NCBI GenBank assembly: GCA_958403395.1
Contig: CATXXF010000032.1
Span: forward strand, 1 to 21,864
Reading direction: 5' to 3'
DNA from: an uncultured Collinsella sp.
GTDB taxonomy: Bacteria > Actinomycetota > Coriobacteriia > Coriobacteriales > Coriobacteriaceae
DNA: 21,864 bases
Shown here in pieces: positions 13,958 through 21,800 of the stretch; within the stretch, counting starts at the first letter, position 1, and each line of letters starts with the position of its first letter. Below the pieces are notes generated by a model, which saw only the letters and a list, made by a program, of their open reading frames with translations, did no database searches and was not told the DNA's origin. Position numbers and translations under genes: made by a program.

Positions 13958-15583
13958 CTACTCCTTATCAAACGAAACGTCGGCGGCGGGAAGTTCAATC
14001 GTAAAGACCGAACCGTGCGGGTCCGCCGCGGCAACCTCTATGCTACCGCCATGTGCCAACGCAATGGAACGGCAGAGCGAAAGACCCAGGCCAACGCTGC
14101 GGTGGCTGTCGGCCAGACCATGGTTGGCGGTATAGAACGACTCGAAGATCCGCTCGCGATCCTCGGGTGCGATGCCCGGACCATCATCGGCCACCGAGCA
14201 CACCACGCGTCCATCGTCGACGCTAATCGAAATCATGATATGCGAGCCCGCGGGCGTATAGGTGATGGCGTTGTTCACCAGATTGACCACCAGCTGCACC
14301 ATCAGGCGCGCATCGACGTTGACGAGCGCCGGCTCATCGCACGCCACCACCTTAAGGTCGTGCTCGCGCACGGCAGGGTTCACGTGGCGCAGCGCCTCCT
14401 CGACGATATCGTCCATGAGCTCGAGCGTGGTCGACAGGCGCATACCGCCACCCTCGAGCTTGGTGATGGCGAGCAGATTCTCGACGGTGGCGTTGAGCCA
14501 CAGCGCATCCGAGCGAATGGATAGAAGCAGGCCGCGGCGCGTCTGGGCATCGAGCACCGCGGTGCCGGTCGAGCCCTGGTCGAGCAGCACGTCGGCATTG
14601 CCCGAAATACTGGTGAGCGGCGTGCGCAGGTCGTGCGAGATGGAGCGCAGCAGGTTGGCGCGCAGCTGTTCGTTTTTGGCAAGCACCGCCGCCTCCTCGC
14701 GGGCCTCCATGGCGCGGGCGCGATCGAGCGCCAGCTCGCCTTCGCTCACGATGGCATCGGCAAGTGTCCGCTCCTCATACGTCAGCACGTCGGGCTCGGC
14801 AACGATAGCCAGCACGCCCACCACCGAGGCGGGGTCGCCCGAGCGCGCGAAGCCGTCGCCTGTGCGAACCGTCAGGTAGATGCCATAAAACGCCGAGCCG
14901 CCAAACGTGGCATCGAGCGGCGTTCCCACATAGGCGGACGCCGAGAGCCGAGGCGGCATCTGCGGCGCCAGTTCGTGCACCGGTGCGGCATCGCCCACGG
15001 CCGTGTAAGTCGCGCGCGGCAGCAGGTCATCGCCCTCGGCGTCGGCGCTGTACCACACGACCGGACAGCCCGAAAGACGCGCCAGCTGCGTGGCCATGGC
15101 GTGAACGATCTGCTGCTCGTCGGCGCACCGCTGCAGCATGCGGTTGGTCTCGAGCACCATATGCGTGCGGCGGTCGCTAGCGGCAGCCTGTGCCAAGGCG
15201 CGGCGCAGGGCCAACGCAATCGAGCTCGACACAAGCGAGACCACGAACATGATGAAGAACATGCCGGGATAGCCGCGGTCGATAAGCGACAGCGAGTAGC
15301 GCGGGTCGACAAACAAGAAGTTGTAGAGCGCCACGGCGGCAGCCGAGCTCAGCAAGCAATACAGGCGACTCCAGGTAAAGAATGCGCACAGCTGAACGGC
15401 GAACACATAGACGATCATGATGCTCGGCGCGAGACCCGGATGGTCGAGCAGCGCGCCCACAATCGTCGCCGCGACCAGCAGCCCCACCGATACGCAGGCG
15501 TCATACAGAGGAGTGCGGCGCGTCAGCGTTGTGCGCCGCCACCAAAAGCTATCGGCAATATCGCCGTCCGTACGGACGTCCAT
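13958..15583 (-). CDS. KdpD-type sensor histidine kinase lacking the N-terminal KdpD/Usp part
   Basis: This 541-residue membrane kinase matches only the C-terminal part of KdpD (about 890 residues in E. coli). Spans at about 30-125 form a DUF4118-like four-helix bundle (RYSLSLIDRGYPGMFF loop). A GAF-like region occupies about 145-285. The HisKA domain carries His317 in SISHDLRTPL. The ATPase domain carries the N box NLVNNAITYTP (434-444), DDGPGIAP (466-473) and SVGLGLSL (496-503). The cytoplasmic KdpD and universal-stress domains, which bind nucleotide and c-di-AMP in full KdpD proteins, are absent, and there is no coding space for them upstream. It lies after kup and a small membrane protein and is coupled to the KdpE-like regulator. 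It probably senses potassium or turgor. Confidence 0.88.
   Translation of the reverse strand: MDVRTDGDIADSFWWRRTTLTRRTPLYDACVSVGLLVAATIVGALLDHPGLAPSIMIVYVFAVQLCAFFTWSRLYCLLSSAAAVALYNFLFVDPRYSLSLIDRGYPGMFFIMFVVSLVSSSIALALRRALAQAAASDRRTHMVLETNRMLQRCADEQQIVHAMATQLARLSGCPVVWYSADAEGDDLLPRATYTAVGDAAPVHELAPQMPPRLSASAYVGTPLDATFGGSAFYGIYLTVRTGDGFARSGDPASVVGVLAIVAEPDVLTYEERTLADAIVSEGELALDRARAMEAREEAAVLAKNEQLRANLLRSISHDLRTPLTSISGNADVLLDQGSTGTAVLDAQTRRGLLLSIRSDALWLNATVENLLAITKLEGGGMRLSTTLELMDDIVEEALRHVNPAVREHDLKVVACDEPALVNVDARLMVQLVVNLVNNAITYTPAGSHIMISISVDDGRVVCSVADDGPGIAPEDRERIFESFYTANHGLADSHRSVGLGLSLCRSIALAHGGSIEVAAADPHGSVFTIELPAADVSFDKE
15565..15578. promoter_or_regulatory. Perfect palindrome at the start of the kinase gene
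   Basis: CGTCCGTACGGACG is a 14-bp perfect palindrome covering kinase codons 2-7, just after the start codon. It may bind a dimeric protein or fold in the mRNA and lower initiation. Codon constraint could also produce it by chance. Confidence 0.3.
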
Positions 15584-15611
15584 CAGTGCCCCGCCCCTCT
15601 CTCAAAAACAA

Positions 15612-15665
15612 AAACCACCACAAAGGGACAGGCACCTTTGTGGTGGTTTCCCTTGTGGTGGTTCC
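15612..15665. repeat. REP-like palindrome, copy B, with a third arm
   Basis: AAACCACCACAAAGG (15612-15626) pairs perfectly with 15635-15649 around GACAGGCA. A second copy of the right arm, CCTTGTGGTGGTT, follows at 15651-15663, so the left arm could pair with either. The hairpin lies in the 111-base gap between the small membrane protein and the kinase. It shares the ACAAAGGGACAG core with copies A and C. Confidence 0.8.
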
Positions 15666-15694
15666 AAGTGTATAGCCTTTGCAACCGGCGGTCG

Positions 15695-15889
15695 CTAGAC
15701 AAATAGCACGTGCGCGAGCAGGGCACACACGCACACCGCTCCAAATACCAGTGCCACGATCGAAATTACGCGATCGGCCATATCCATGTTGGCACGGTTC
15801 GTAAGGAACCGATCTTCGGCGGCGTCGACACGCGCCTCACGCACCATTTCGACCACCGCCTCGCGGCCATCGAGCGCCTTTGCATCCAT
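15695..15889 (-). CDS. Small single-span membrane protein between kup and the KdpD-like kinase
   Basis: The 64-residue protein has a charged N-terminal part (1-40, many Asp, Glu and Arg) and one C-terminal membrane span (41-64, VISIVALVFGAVCVCALLAH) ending two residues later. The ATG at 15889 has GGGGAGG about 5 bases upstream. The frame extends to an ATG at 15919, but that start has only a distant GGAG, so 15889 is preferred. No family is recognised. Its place in a kup-kinase-regulator run suggests an accessory or regulatory subunit of the transporter or sensor, comparable in size class with KdpF-like small proteins but not similar in sequence. This function is a guess from context; the gene itself is well supported by its ribosome site, hydrophobic tail and tight packing. 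Confidence 0.7.
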   Translation of the reverse strand: MDAKALDGREAVVEMVREARVDAAEDRFLTNRANMDMADRVISIVALVFGAVCVCALLAHVLFV

Positions 15890-15950
15890 GTTTGCCTCCC
15901 CGGCCTCAATCTTGTCCATCGAAAACCAACTCCATGCAGCCTGTCGGCGA

Positions 15951-17978
15951 CTACGGCCGCTCGTTGGGGGCCAAGCGCTGCATCTTATTCACGGCCTTGA
16001 ACTTGGTGAACAGCGGCACGTACTCAAAGCTCACGTTGGAGTTCTCCAGGCCGTACCAACGCGCGGGCGTGCCGGCGGCGCGGCGAATGATGTACTTGAG
16101 CGTGATGGCCGTACGCTCGCTGGGCTCCACATCGCTTTCGGGCGCCAGAAGCTTACGGATCAGGACGAACTTGAACGTGCCGATGTTACCCGGATCCTTG
16201 TAGACCGAGTAGTCATGCGTCTGCGGCGGCAGCTCGCCGGTGGCAGCCAGGTCCTGAACGACCTGACGCAGATAGGCATTGACGCGCTGGTTAATCTTGT
16301 AGCCCAGGTACAGATGCACTCGGAACACGTAGTCGGTGCCGAACGTCTCGACCGAATAGGCAAAGGTATGCGGCTCGTCCATGGTCTCGACATTCACAAA
16401 CCACCAGGCGCGGGCGCGCTTGGGATGCTTATCCAAGATCGAGTAGACGATATCGCGGTCGATGTAGTCGGTATGGGTGTCCTTGGTCAGGTACACGATG
16501 TTGTCGCTCAGGCGCTCGTAGCGATCGTCATCGCGCAGGCGCTTGAGCTGCGGCAGGTAGCTGCGCAGCGGCAGCAGCGTAAACTGGCGCTGCTCGACCG
16601 CCGTGCCGTTGTACCAGCACACCATAATGCCCATGATGAGTGCAGCCATGAGGATGGTGAAGTAGCCACCGTGGAAGAACTTGGTGAGTGAGCTCACGAA
16701 GAAGAAGCCTTCGAGCAAAAGGAAGAAGGCCGCGAAGATCCACGGAGCAACCTTGAGCTTGCGCTCCTCGTGCAGGTAGAAGAAGAGCAGCAGCGTGGTG
16801 CACATCATAGTCAGCGTAATGGCAAGGCCGTACGCGGCTTCCATATGCGCCGAGTTCTGGAACAGCAGCACCACGATGACGCAGCCGACAAGCATGACGT
16901 TGTTGACCATGGGGATGTAGAGCTGACCCTTGGTCTCGGCAGGGTAGAAGACCTGCATGTGCGGCATGAGGTCCAGACGGCTGGCCTCAGACACCAGCGA
17001 AAACGCGCCGGTGATGAGCGCCTGCGAGGCAATGATGGCCGCGATGGTGGAAAGGCCAACGGCAAACGGGCGCAGGCCCGGAGTGAGCATCTGGTAGAAC
17101 GGGTTGAGGTCGGCAATGCCCATGAGCTCGGGGTTGGCAGCGTTGTTCATAAGCCAAGCGCCCTGGCCCATATAGGAAAGCAGCAGGCAGCACTTAACGA
17201 ACGGCCAGGTAGCGTAGATGTTGCCGCGGCCGACGTGGCCCATGTCGGAGTAGAGCGCCTCGGCACCGGTGGTGGCGAGGAAGCAGCTGCCCAGAATCAT
17301 GATGCCCGCGTGGTTGTTGGGGCTCAGCAAAAAGGCGATGCCGCGCACCGGGTTGAGGCACAGCAGCACGGCGGGGTGCTGGAAAACAAAGAACAGACCC
17401 GTGCCGCCCAGGAACAGGAACCACAGCGTCATGATGGGGCCAAAGGCGTGACCGATCTTGGCCGTACCGATGCGCTGTACCAAGAAGAGCACAATGATGA
17501 TGGCGAGCGTAATGGCGACGACGCGACCCTGGTCATCGCCCAGCACGGCATGGACCGCCGGGATGGTGCGCAGGCCCTCGATGGCCGTGGTAACGGTAAC
17601 GGCAGGTGTCAGGATGCCGTCGGCGAGCAGCGCGGCGCCACCCAGCATGGCGGGGATGATGAGCCACTTGCCGCAGCGCTTGACCAGGCTGTACAGGGCA
17701 AAGATGCCGCCCTCACCATGGTTATCGGCGCGCAGCGAGATGAGCACATACTTGATGGTGGTCAGCAGCGTGACCGTCCACACGACAAGGGAGAGCGCGC
17801 CGAGCACGAACTCCTCCGTGACGCTTCCGATGCCGCCGTTGCCGGCAACGAGCGCCTTGGTTACATACATAGGGCTGGTGCCGATATCGCCGTACACCAC
17901 GCCCAGCGTGACGAGCATCGCCGAGATGCTCACAGGAATCGCAGCGTGCGAAGCTGCCTCCTTGGCCTTTTGTTCCAT
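15951..17978 (-). CDS. kup: Kup-family potassium uptake protein
   Basis: This 675-residue low-affinity K+/H+ symporter has about 12 membrane spans in residues 15-450 and a hydrophilic C-terminal domain. Hallmarks are LGVVYGDIGTSPMYV near the start, LRADNHGEGGIFALYSL, ALLADGILTPAVTVTTAIEG, and GTGLFFVFQHPAVLLCLNP. The ATG at 17978 has GGGAGG about 10 bases upstream. A TTG at 17996 in the same frame overlaps that ribosome site and is rejected. A consensus promoter lies at 18014-18041. It is the first gene of a run on the minus strand followed by a 64-residue membrane protein, a KdpD-like kinase and a KdpE-like regulator, suggesting that potassium status controls it. Length and motifs are normal for the family. 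Confidence 0.96.
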   Translation of the reverse strand: MEQKAKEAASHAAIPVSISAMLVTLGVVYGDIGTSPMYVTKALVAGNGGIGSVTEEFVLGALSLVVWTVTLLTTIKYVLISLRADNHGEGGIFALYSLVKRCGKWLIIPAMLGGAALLADGILTPAVTVTTAIEGLRTIPAVHAVLGDDQGRVVAITLAIIIVLFLVQRIGTAKIGHAFGPIMTLWFLFLGGTGLFFVFQHPAVLLCLNPVRGIAFLLSPNNHAGIMILGSCFLATTGAEALYSDMGHVGRGNIYATWPFVKCCLLLSYMGQGAWLMNNAANPELMGIADLNPFYQMLTPGLRPFAVGLSTIAAIIASQALITGAFSLVSEASRLDLMPHMQVFYPAETKGQLYIPMVNNVMLVGCVIVVLLFQNSAHMEAAYGLAITLTMMCTTLLLFFYLHEERKLKVAPWIFAAFFLLLEGFFFVSSLTKFFHGGYFTILMAALIMGIMVCWYNGTAVEQRQFTLLPLRSYLPQLKRLRDDDRYERLSDNIVYLTKDTHTDYIDRDIVYSILDKHPKRARAWWFVNVETMDEPHTFAYSVETFGTDYVFRVHLYLGYKINQRVNAYLRQVVQDLAATGELPPQTHDYSVYKDPGNIGTFKFVLIRKLLAPESDVEPSERTAITLKYIIRRAAGTPARWYGLENSNVSFEYVPLFTKFKAVNKMQRLAPNERP

Positions 17979-18013
17979 AAGCCGGTTTCCTCCCAACTTT
18001 AATGTTCGAAGGG

Positions 18014-18041
18014 ATTATAGGTAATCGGCCCATGTTTTAAT
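18014..18041 (-). promoter_or_regulatory. Probable kup promoter
   Basis: On the minus strand a perfect TATAAT (18014-18019) is preceded after 15-16 bases by TTAAAA/ATTAAA (18035-18041). It lies 36 bases before the kup start codon. No ydaO-type c-di-AMP riboswitch could be recognised in the leader. Confidence 0.5.
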
Positions 18042-18103
18042 GCACTGTTTTCCCAGCTAGATAAAGATTTATACAGTCTTTAGGCTACCGCGGCGATATG
18101 AAG

Positions 18104-18132
18104 TGTGACAAAGGGACTATCCCCTTGTCACA
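18104..18132. repeat. REP-like palindrome, copy C
   Basis: TGTGACAAAGGG (18104-18115) pairs with CCCCTTGTCACA (18121-18132) with one mismatch around a 5-base loop. It starts 4 bases beyond the nitroreductase stop codon and upstream of kup. It has the family core but no T tract. Confidence 0.8.
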
Positions 18133-18136
18133 TTCG

Positions 18137-19012
18137 TCATTTTCCGAGCCAGTTTTTGAACCACCACTCCATGGAGCGGCTCATCTCGGCCATAAAGGGG
18201 CTCGTGTGCTTGCGGGTGTAGATATCCACGACGCGCTCCCCCACCTCGCGGGCGTGCGGGCGAAACATCGCATCCATCTCGGCCACCTGCGCATCCATAG
18301 TCGCGGCATCCGCACGGCAGTAGCGCTCCTCGTGCACCAGGTTCACCACGGGGTGCGCGATTGCCGGGCGCTCCTTACGGGGCGTGCCGATGATGAGCAT
18401 CGACAGCGGCATGGTATAGGGCGGCAGATCGAGCAGCGCGGCAACTTCCTCGGCGTTCTCGACGATGTCGCCGATATAGCAGCTCCCCAGCCCCAGGGCC
18501 TCGGCGGCAACCACGGCGTTTTGCGCGGCGATCACGGCATCCTGAGCCGCGATGGCAAAGTCGCCCAGACCCGGCGCGCGGCGGGGCGCCTTGCCCGTAC
18601 GCTCTACAAACTCGGGCTCAAAGCAGCCCACGTGCTCAAACAGATCGATCCACTTGGCATAGTCGACCACAAATATAAGTGCCCAGGGCGCCTTGGCGAT
18701 CATGGGCTGGTGGTCGCACAGGTCGGCCAGGCGGTCGAGCGTTGCCTGCTCGCGGACGCTCACGATGGAATACATCATCATGGCGCCCGCCGACGGCGCG
18801 CGGCTCGCCGCATGCAAGATCGCCGCCCGCTGCTCGTCGGTCACCGCCACGGGACGGTCGTCGTCATCACGCGCGAAGGCACGCGTGGACGAGCGGTGTT
18901 CCAAGATGTCCAGCGCCGCGTTGCCCGTAGTCTCGACCGGATAGCCGCCCGCGTCCACGCCCACAGCTCCGCCGCAGTACTCGGTGCCCGTCATACAAAC
19001 CTGCTCGCCCAT
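18137..19012 (-). CDS. Nitroreductase-family flavoprotein
   Basis: The 291-residue protein is a probable FMN-dependent NAD(P)H oxidoreductase. The FMN phosphate-binding start RSSTRAF (40-46), RAPSAGAMMMYSIVSV (71-86), KAPWALIFVVD and the late GLGSCYIGDI segment (174-183) fit the nitroreductase fold, which acts as a dimer. About 75 residues follow the usual end near 212, giving a longer C-terminal tail with charged and aromatic residues (MEWWFKNWLGK) than in the 200-220-residue enzymes. The ATG at 19012 follows GAGG; the ATG seven codons in is possible. It is divergent from the LTA-synthase-like gene and ends just before palindrome copy C. The electron acceptor is unknown. Confidence 0.88.
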   Translation of the reverse strand: MGEQVCMTGTEYCGGAVGVDAGGYPVETTGNAALDILEHRSSTRAFARDDDDRPVAVTDEQRAAILHAASRAPSAGAMMMYSIVSVREQATLDRLADLCDHQPMIAKAPWALIFVVDYAKWIDLFEHVGCFEPEFVERTGKAPRRAPGLGDFAIAAQDAVIAAQNAVVAAEALGLGSCYIGDIVENAEEVAALLDLPPYTMPLSMLIIGTPRKERPAIAHPVVNLVHEERYCRADAATMDAQVAEMDAMFRPHAREVGERVVDIYTRKHTSPFMAEMSRSMEWWFKNWLGK

Positions 19013-19225
19013 AGCTCTATCCTCGCTAATTCTTTAAGAAGCCTTTACGTTTCCGTGTAATTCCCGTCCATTATCGCGCAGGCCGCCACTACATTGCGCC
19101 ACACCGCCGCACGTGCGCGTTAATATGGCTGGTTGTTGTGCGCAGCCACCAATTGCAGCGCATATCTTGGTAACAATCGGGTAAACCCCCGCTTTCGTAC
19201 GTTTTAGTTTGTGAGGAGTCTCAGC
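19013..19225. other. Divergent intergenic region
   Basis: No gene is supported. A TGGCTG/CAGCCA hairpin with an 11-base loop lies at 19126-19148, and TAATAT at 19121-19126 could be a -10, but no matching -35 was found. The ribosome site GAGGAG (19213-19218) serves the ATG at 19226. Confidence 0.4.
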
Positions 19226-21526
19226 ATGTTCGCTGCCGCCATCTCGCTCGTCGGTCTTGCGGCGACCGTCTACCTTGTCTTGCGCGAGGCCAAGGCCATT
19301 CGCGCTCAGTCGGGCACCGTTGCCAAAAGCGCTCTTGGGTGGAGCGTCGTCTTCGGCCTGTTCCAGGTCTTTTTGACTATTTGGGGCGCCATTGGCCTCG
19401 TCGCCCAAAACGAGCCGCTCGCCTTTGTGATGCTCATCCTGACCAACGCCATCCTCACCGGATGCGCCTGGGCCAGCATCGCCCGCGATCGCATCGCCCC
19501 GCGCGTCTTTGCGTTCGCCAAGCCCGACGCCCCCGCCCCCACCGGCAAGCTCGCCCGCCTGCGCGGCGCCTTTGTGGGCAAACCACTCGTCGCCGCCGTC
19601 CTGTGCCTGCTGCTCGCCGGCGTCTTTGCGCTGCTGGGCATGGAGGTCTCATCCAACCACGACTTTACCTGGGTCTACCCCCTGTGCATCCTGCTCGAGT
19701 GGGCCATCATCACCGTGCTCATGATCGGCTTGTTCTTCCTGTTCCAGCGCCACGGCGCAGCTCCCGCGGTCCTGGCCTTTGCCCTCTTTGTCCTGGGCAT
19801 TGCCGAGTTCTTCGTCATCACGTTTAAATCCATGCCCATCCAGCCGGGCGACCTTTCGGCCATCTCCACCGCCGCCGCGGTCGCCGGCACCGGCTACACC
19901 TTCTCCATCTCGCTGTTCTGTGTGCTGTCCATGGGCTTTACCGCCATCGCCATGCTGCTGTGCGAGTACGCCGGCCTGGTGGCACCGCACCGTCAGAAGG
20001 GTGCCGCCAACGCCAAGCGCATGCTGCTCACCAACCTGCTCGTGGCAGTGCTGTGCCTGGGCGGCGTAACCGCGCATGTCACGCTCATCGACTACTACAA
20101 CACCCTCGGCATCACCGTCTACACCTGGCGCCCGCTCGAGAGCTACTGGCGCGAGGGCTACCTGCCCGCCTTTATTAGTGCGGCGCAGTCCATCAAGCCG
20201 CCCAAACCCGCCGACTACTCCGTCGACGATGCCAAGGCCACGCTCAAAAAGTACGCCAAGGCCTACGACAAGTCCGACGCGGCCAAGAGCGACGAGCGCG
20301 CCGCCGCAAAGGAGCAGTTCGACAGCGAGAAGCCCACGGTCATCGCCATCATGAACGAGACCTTCTCAGACCTTTCGATCTACCAGAACATGCGCGCCGG
20401 CTACGAGGGCCCGCAGTACTTTAAGAACCTGTCCAACTGCCTCAGCCGCGGCAAGCTCTATGTGAGCGCCTACGGCGGCGGTACCGCCAATACCGAGTTT
20501 GAGTTTATGACCGGCAACTCCATGGCCAACCTGGGCTCGGGCGTGTACCCCTACACCATCTACAACATGGAGACGACCGGGAACCTGGCAGAACAGTTCA
20601 AATCGCTCGGCTATTCCACCACGGCCATGCACCCCAACCACGCGACCAACTGGAACCGCGAGAACGTCTACAAGGACTTTGGCTTTGACCAGTTCCTGTC
20701 TATCAATGACTTCCAGGGAGCCGACACCCTGCGCGGCATGGTGACCGACCAGGCTACCTACGACAAGATTCTTGAGCTGCTCGACCAGAACGCCGATCCG
20801 CAGTTTATCTTCGACGTGACCATGCAGAACCACTCGGGCTACGATACGGGCCTGCTGCCGGTCGACAAGCAGATGCACCTGAATATCGACACGACCGACC
20901 TGGACGCCAAGGCCGTCGAGGACGGCACGCTCTCCGATGTCGACGAGTATGTCTCGTGCATCGAGCAGTCCGACCAGGCGCTGCGCTACTTCCTCAACGC
21001 CCTGAGCAAGCTCGACCGTAAGGTGGTCGTGGTGTTCTGGGGCGACCACCAGCCGTTCTTCCCGTCCAAGTTCAACGACAAGTGGTTTACCGGCGAGGAC
21101 GATGCCACGCATCAGGAGCGCCTGTGGCAGACCGACTACATCATCTGGGCTAACTACGACGTTGCCGGCTGCGACCAGACGAGCGAGGTCGACGACCTGT
21201 CCACCAACTACCTGTCCACGCAGCTCATGCAGCTGATCGGCGCACCGCTGACCGACTACCAGAAAGCGCACATGACGCTGCGCGAGTCGCTGCCCGCCAT
21301 CAACTCCGTCGGCTACGAGGACGCCAGCCTGCGCTGGGCGCTCTCCTCCAACGTCACCGGCGACGACGCCGCAGCAGCAGCCGCCACCAAAGCGCGCGAG
21401 GATTACGCCAAGATGCAGTACTACGAGATGTTCCGCGACGGCAAGAACGTCTATACGGAGCACTTCCAGACCGAGGCCAACGAAACCGACCCCAACCTGG
21501 CACCGGGTACGACCAAAATCAAGTAG
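19226..21526 (+). CDS. LTA-synthase-family phosphoglycerol transferase
   Basis: The 766-residue protein is a membrane enzyme with about eight spans in residues 1-286 and an extracellular sulfatase-fold domain (about 370-690). In the LtaS family this domain moves glycerol phosphate from phosphatidylglycerol to a growing polymer or glycan. Catalytic landmarks are the metal-binding NE (377-378, in IMNETFSDL), nucleophile Thr420 in GGGTANTEFEF, the HSGYD segment near 536, and WGDHQPF (605-611) with Asp607 and His608. It has more spans than the five of classical LtaS, and an alanine- and lysine-rich linker (about 328-368). The ATG at 19226 has GAGGAG 7 bases upstream; the GTG at 19211 lacks one. 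True lipoteichoic acid synthesis versus modification of another surface glycan cannot be decided here. Confidence 0.9.
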   Translation: MFAAAISLVGLAATVYLVLREAKAIRAQSGTVAKSALGWSVVFGLFQVFLTIWGAIGLVAQNEPLAFVMLILTNAILTGCAWASIARDRIAPRVFAFAKPDAPAPTGKLARLRGAFVGKPLVAAVLCLLLAGVFALLGMEVSSNHDFTWVYPLCILLEWAIITVLMIGLFFLFQRHGAAPAVLAFALFVLGIAEFFVITFKSMPIQPGDLSAISTAAAVAGTGYTFSISLFCVLSMGFTAIAMLLCEYAGLVAPHRQKGAANAKRMLLTNLLVAVLCLGGVTAHVTLIDYYNTLGITVYTWRPLESYWREGYLPAFISAAQSIKPPKPADYSVDDAKATLKKYAKAYDKSDAAKSDERAAAKEQFDSEKPTVIAIMNETFSDLSIYQNMRAGYEGPQYFKNLSNCLSRGKLYVSAYGGGTANTEFEFMTGNSMANLGSGVYPYTIYNMETTGNLAEQFKSLGYSTTAMHPNHATNWNRENVYKDFGFDQFLSINDFQGADTLRGMVTDQATYDKILELLDQNADPQFIFDVTMQNHSGYDTGLLPVDKQMHLNIDTTDLDAKAVEDGTLSDVDEYVSCIEQSDQALRYFLNALSKLDRKVVVVFWGDHQPFFPSKFNDKWFTGEDDATHQERLWQTDYIIWANYDVAGCDQTSEVDDLSTNYLSTQLMQLIGAPLTDYQKAHMTLRESLPAINSVGYEDASLRWALSSNVTGDDAAAAAATKAREDYAKMQYYEMFRDGKNVYTEHFQTEANETDPNLAPGTTKIK

Positions 21527-21553
21527 CGACTAGCTACGAGTTCACAACTGAAA

Positions 21554-21683
21554 CGTCTGTCCGGGCGGAGGCATATAAGGTTCCCTGCTCAGACAGTCCT
21601 GCGCAAGACGAAGGCCACATTAAGTGGCCTTCTTTGCGTGCGGAACTCGCGATGAACCTTATATGCCTCCGCCTGGACAGACG
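21554..21683. repeat. 30-bp inverted repeat enclosing a terminator-like hairpin
   Basis: Arms 21554-21583 and 21654-21683 are inverted copies with one mismatch (core GGCGGAGGCATATAAGGTTC). The 70-base interior holds a perfect 9-bp stem GAAGGCCAC/GTGGCCTTC (21610-21632), extended by CGCAA/TTGCG, followed by TTTG. It begins 28 bases after the LTA-synthase-like gene and may end its transcript. No frame is supported inside. Confidence 0.8.
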
Positions 21684-21737
21684 CCCTGATGTTGGGGTGT
21701 GGCTTGTCTTGGGTGTATCGCCGAACATATATAAGTT

Positions 21738-21763
21738 GAAGGCCACGTCATGTGGCCTTTTTT
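21738..21763 (+). terminator. Rho-independent terminator, second copy of the GAAGGCCAC hairpin
   Basis: GAAGGCCAC and GTGGCCTT form an 8-bp stem with the loop GTCAT, followed by a T6 run. The stem is the same as in the hairpin at 21610-21632, with a different loop. It stands about 230 bases after the last gene. Confidence 0.7.
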
Positions 21764-21800
21764 GCATCCGGAAAGCGTGTCCCGGAATTCTTGTCTGGAA

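Noticed and set aside
14633..15706. 357-codon plus-strand open frame opposite the KdpD-like kinase
   Set aside because: It is rich in Arg, His and Gln with no family similarity, and the opposite strand carries complete kinase motifs.
16770..18002. 410-codon plus-strand open frame opposite kup
   Set aside because: It is highly charged, low-complexity sequence antisense to a textbook Kup protein, with no start context.
17979..18136. Possible c-di-AMP (ydaO) riboswitch upstream of kup
   Set aside because: The leader is short and none of the conserved ydaO sequence blocks can be recognised; only a promoter and a REP-like hairpin are seen.
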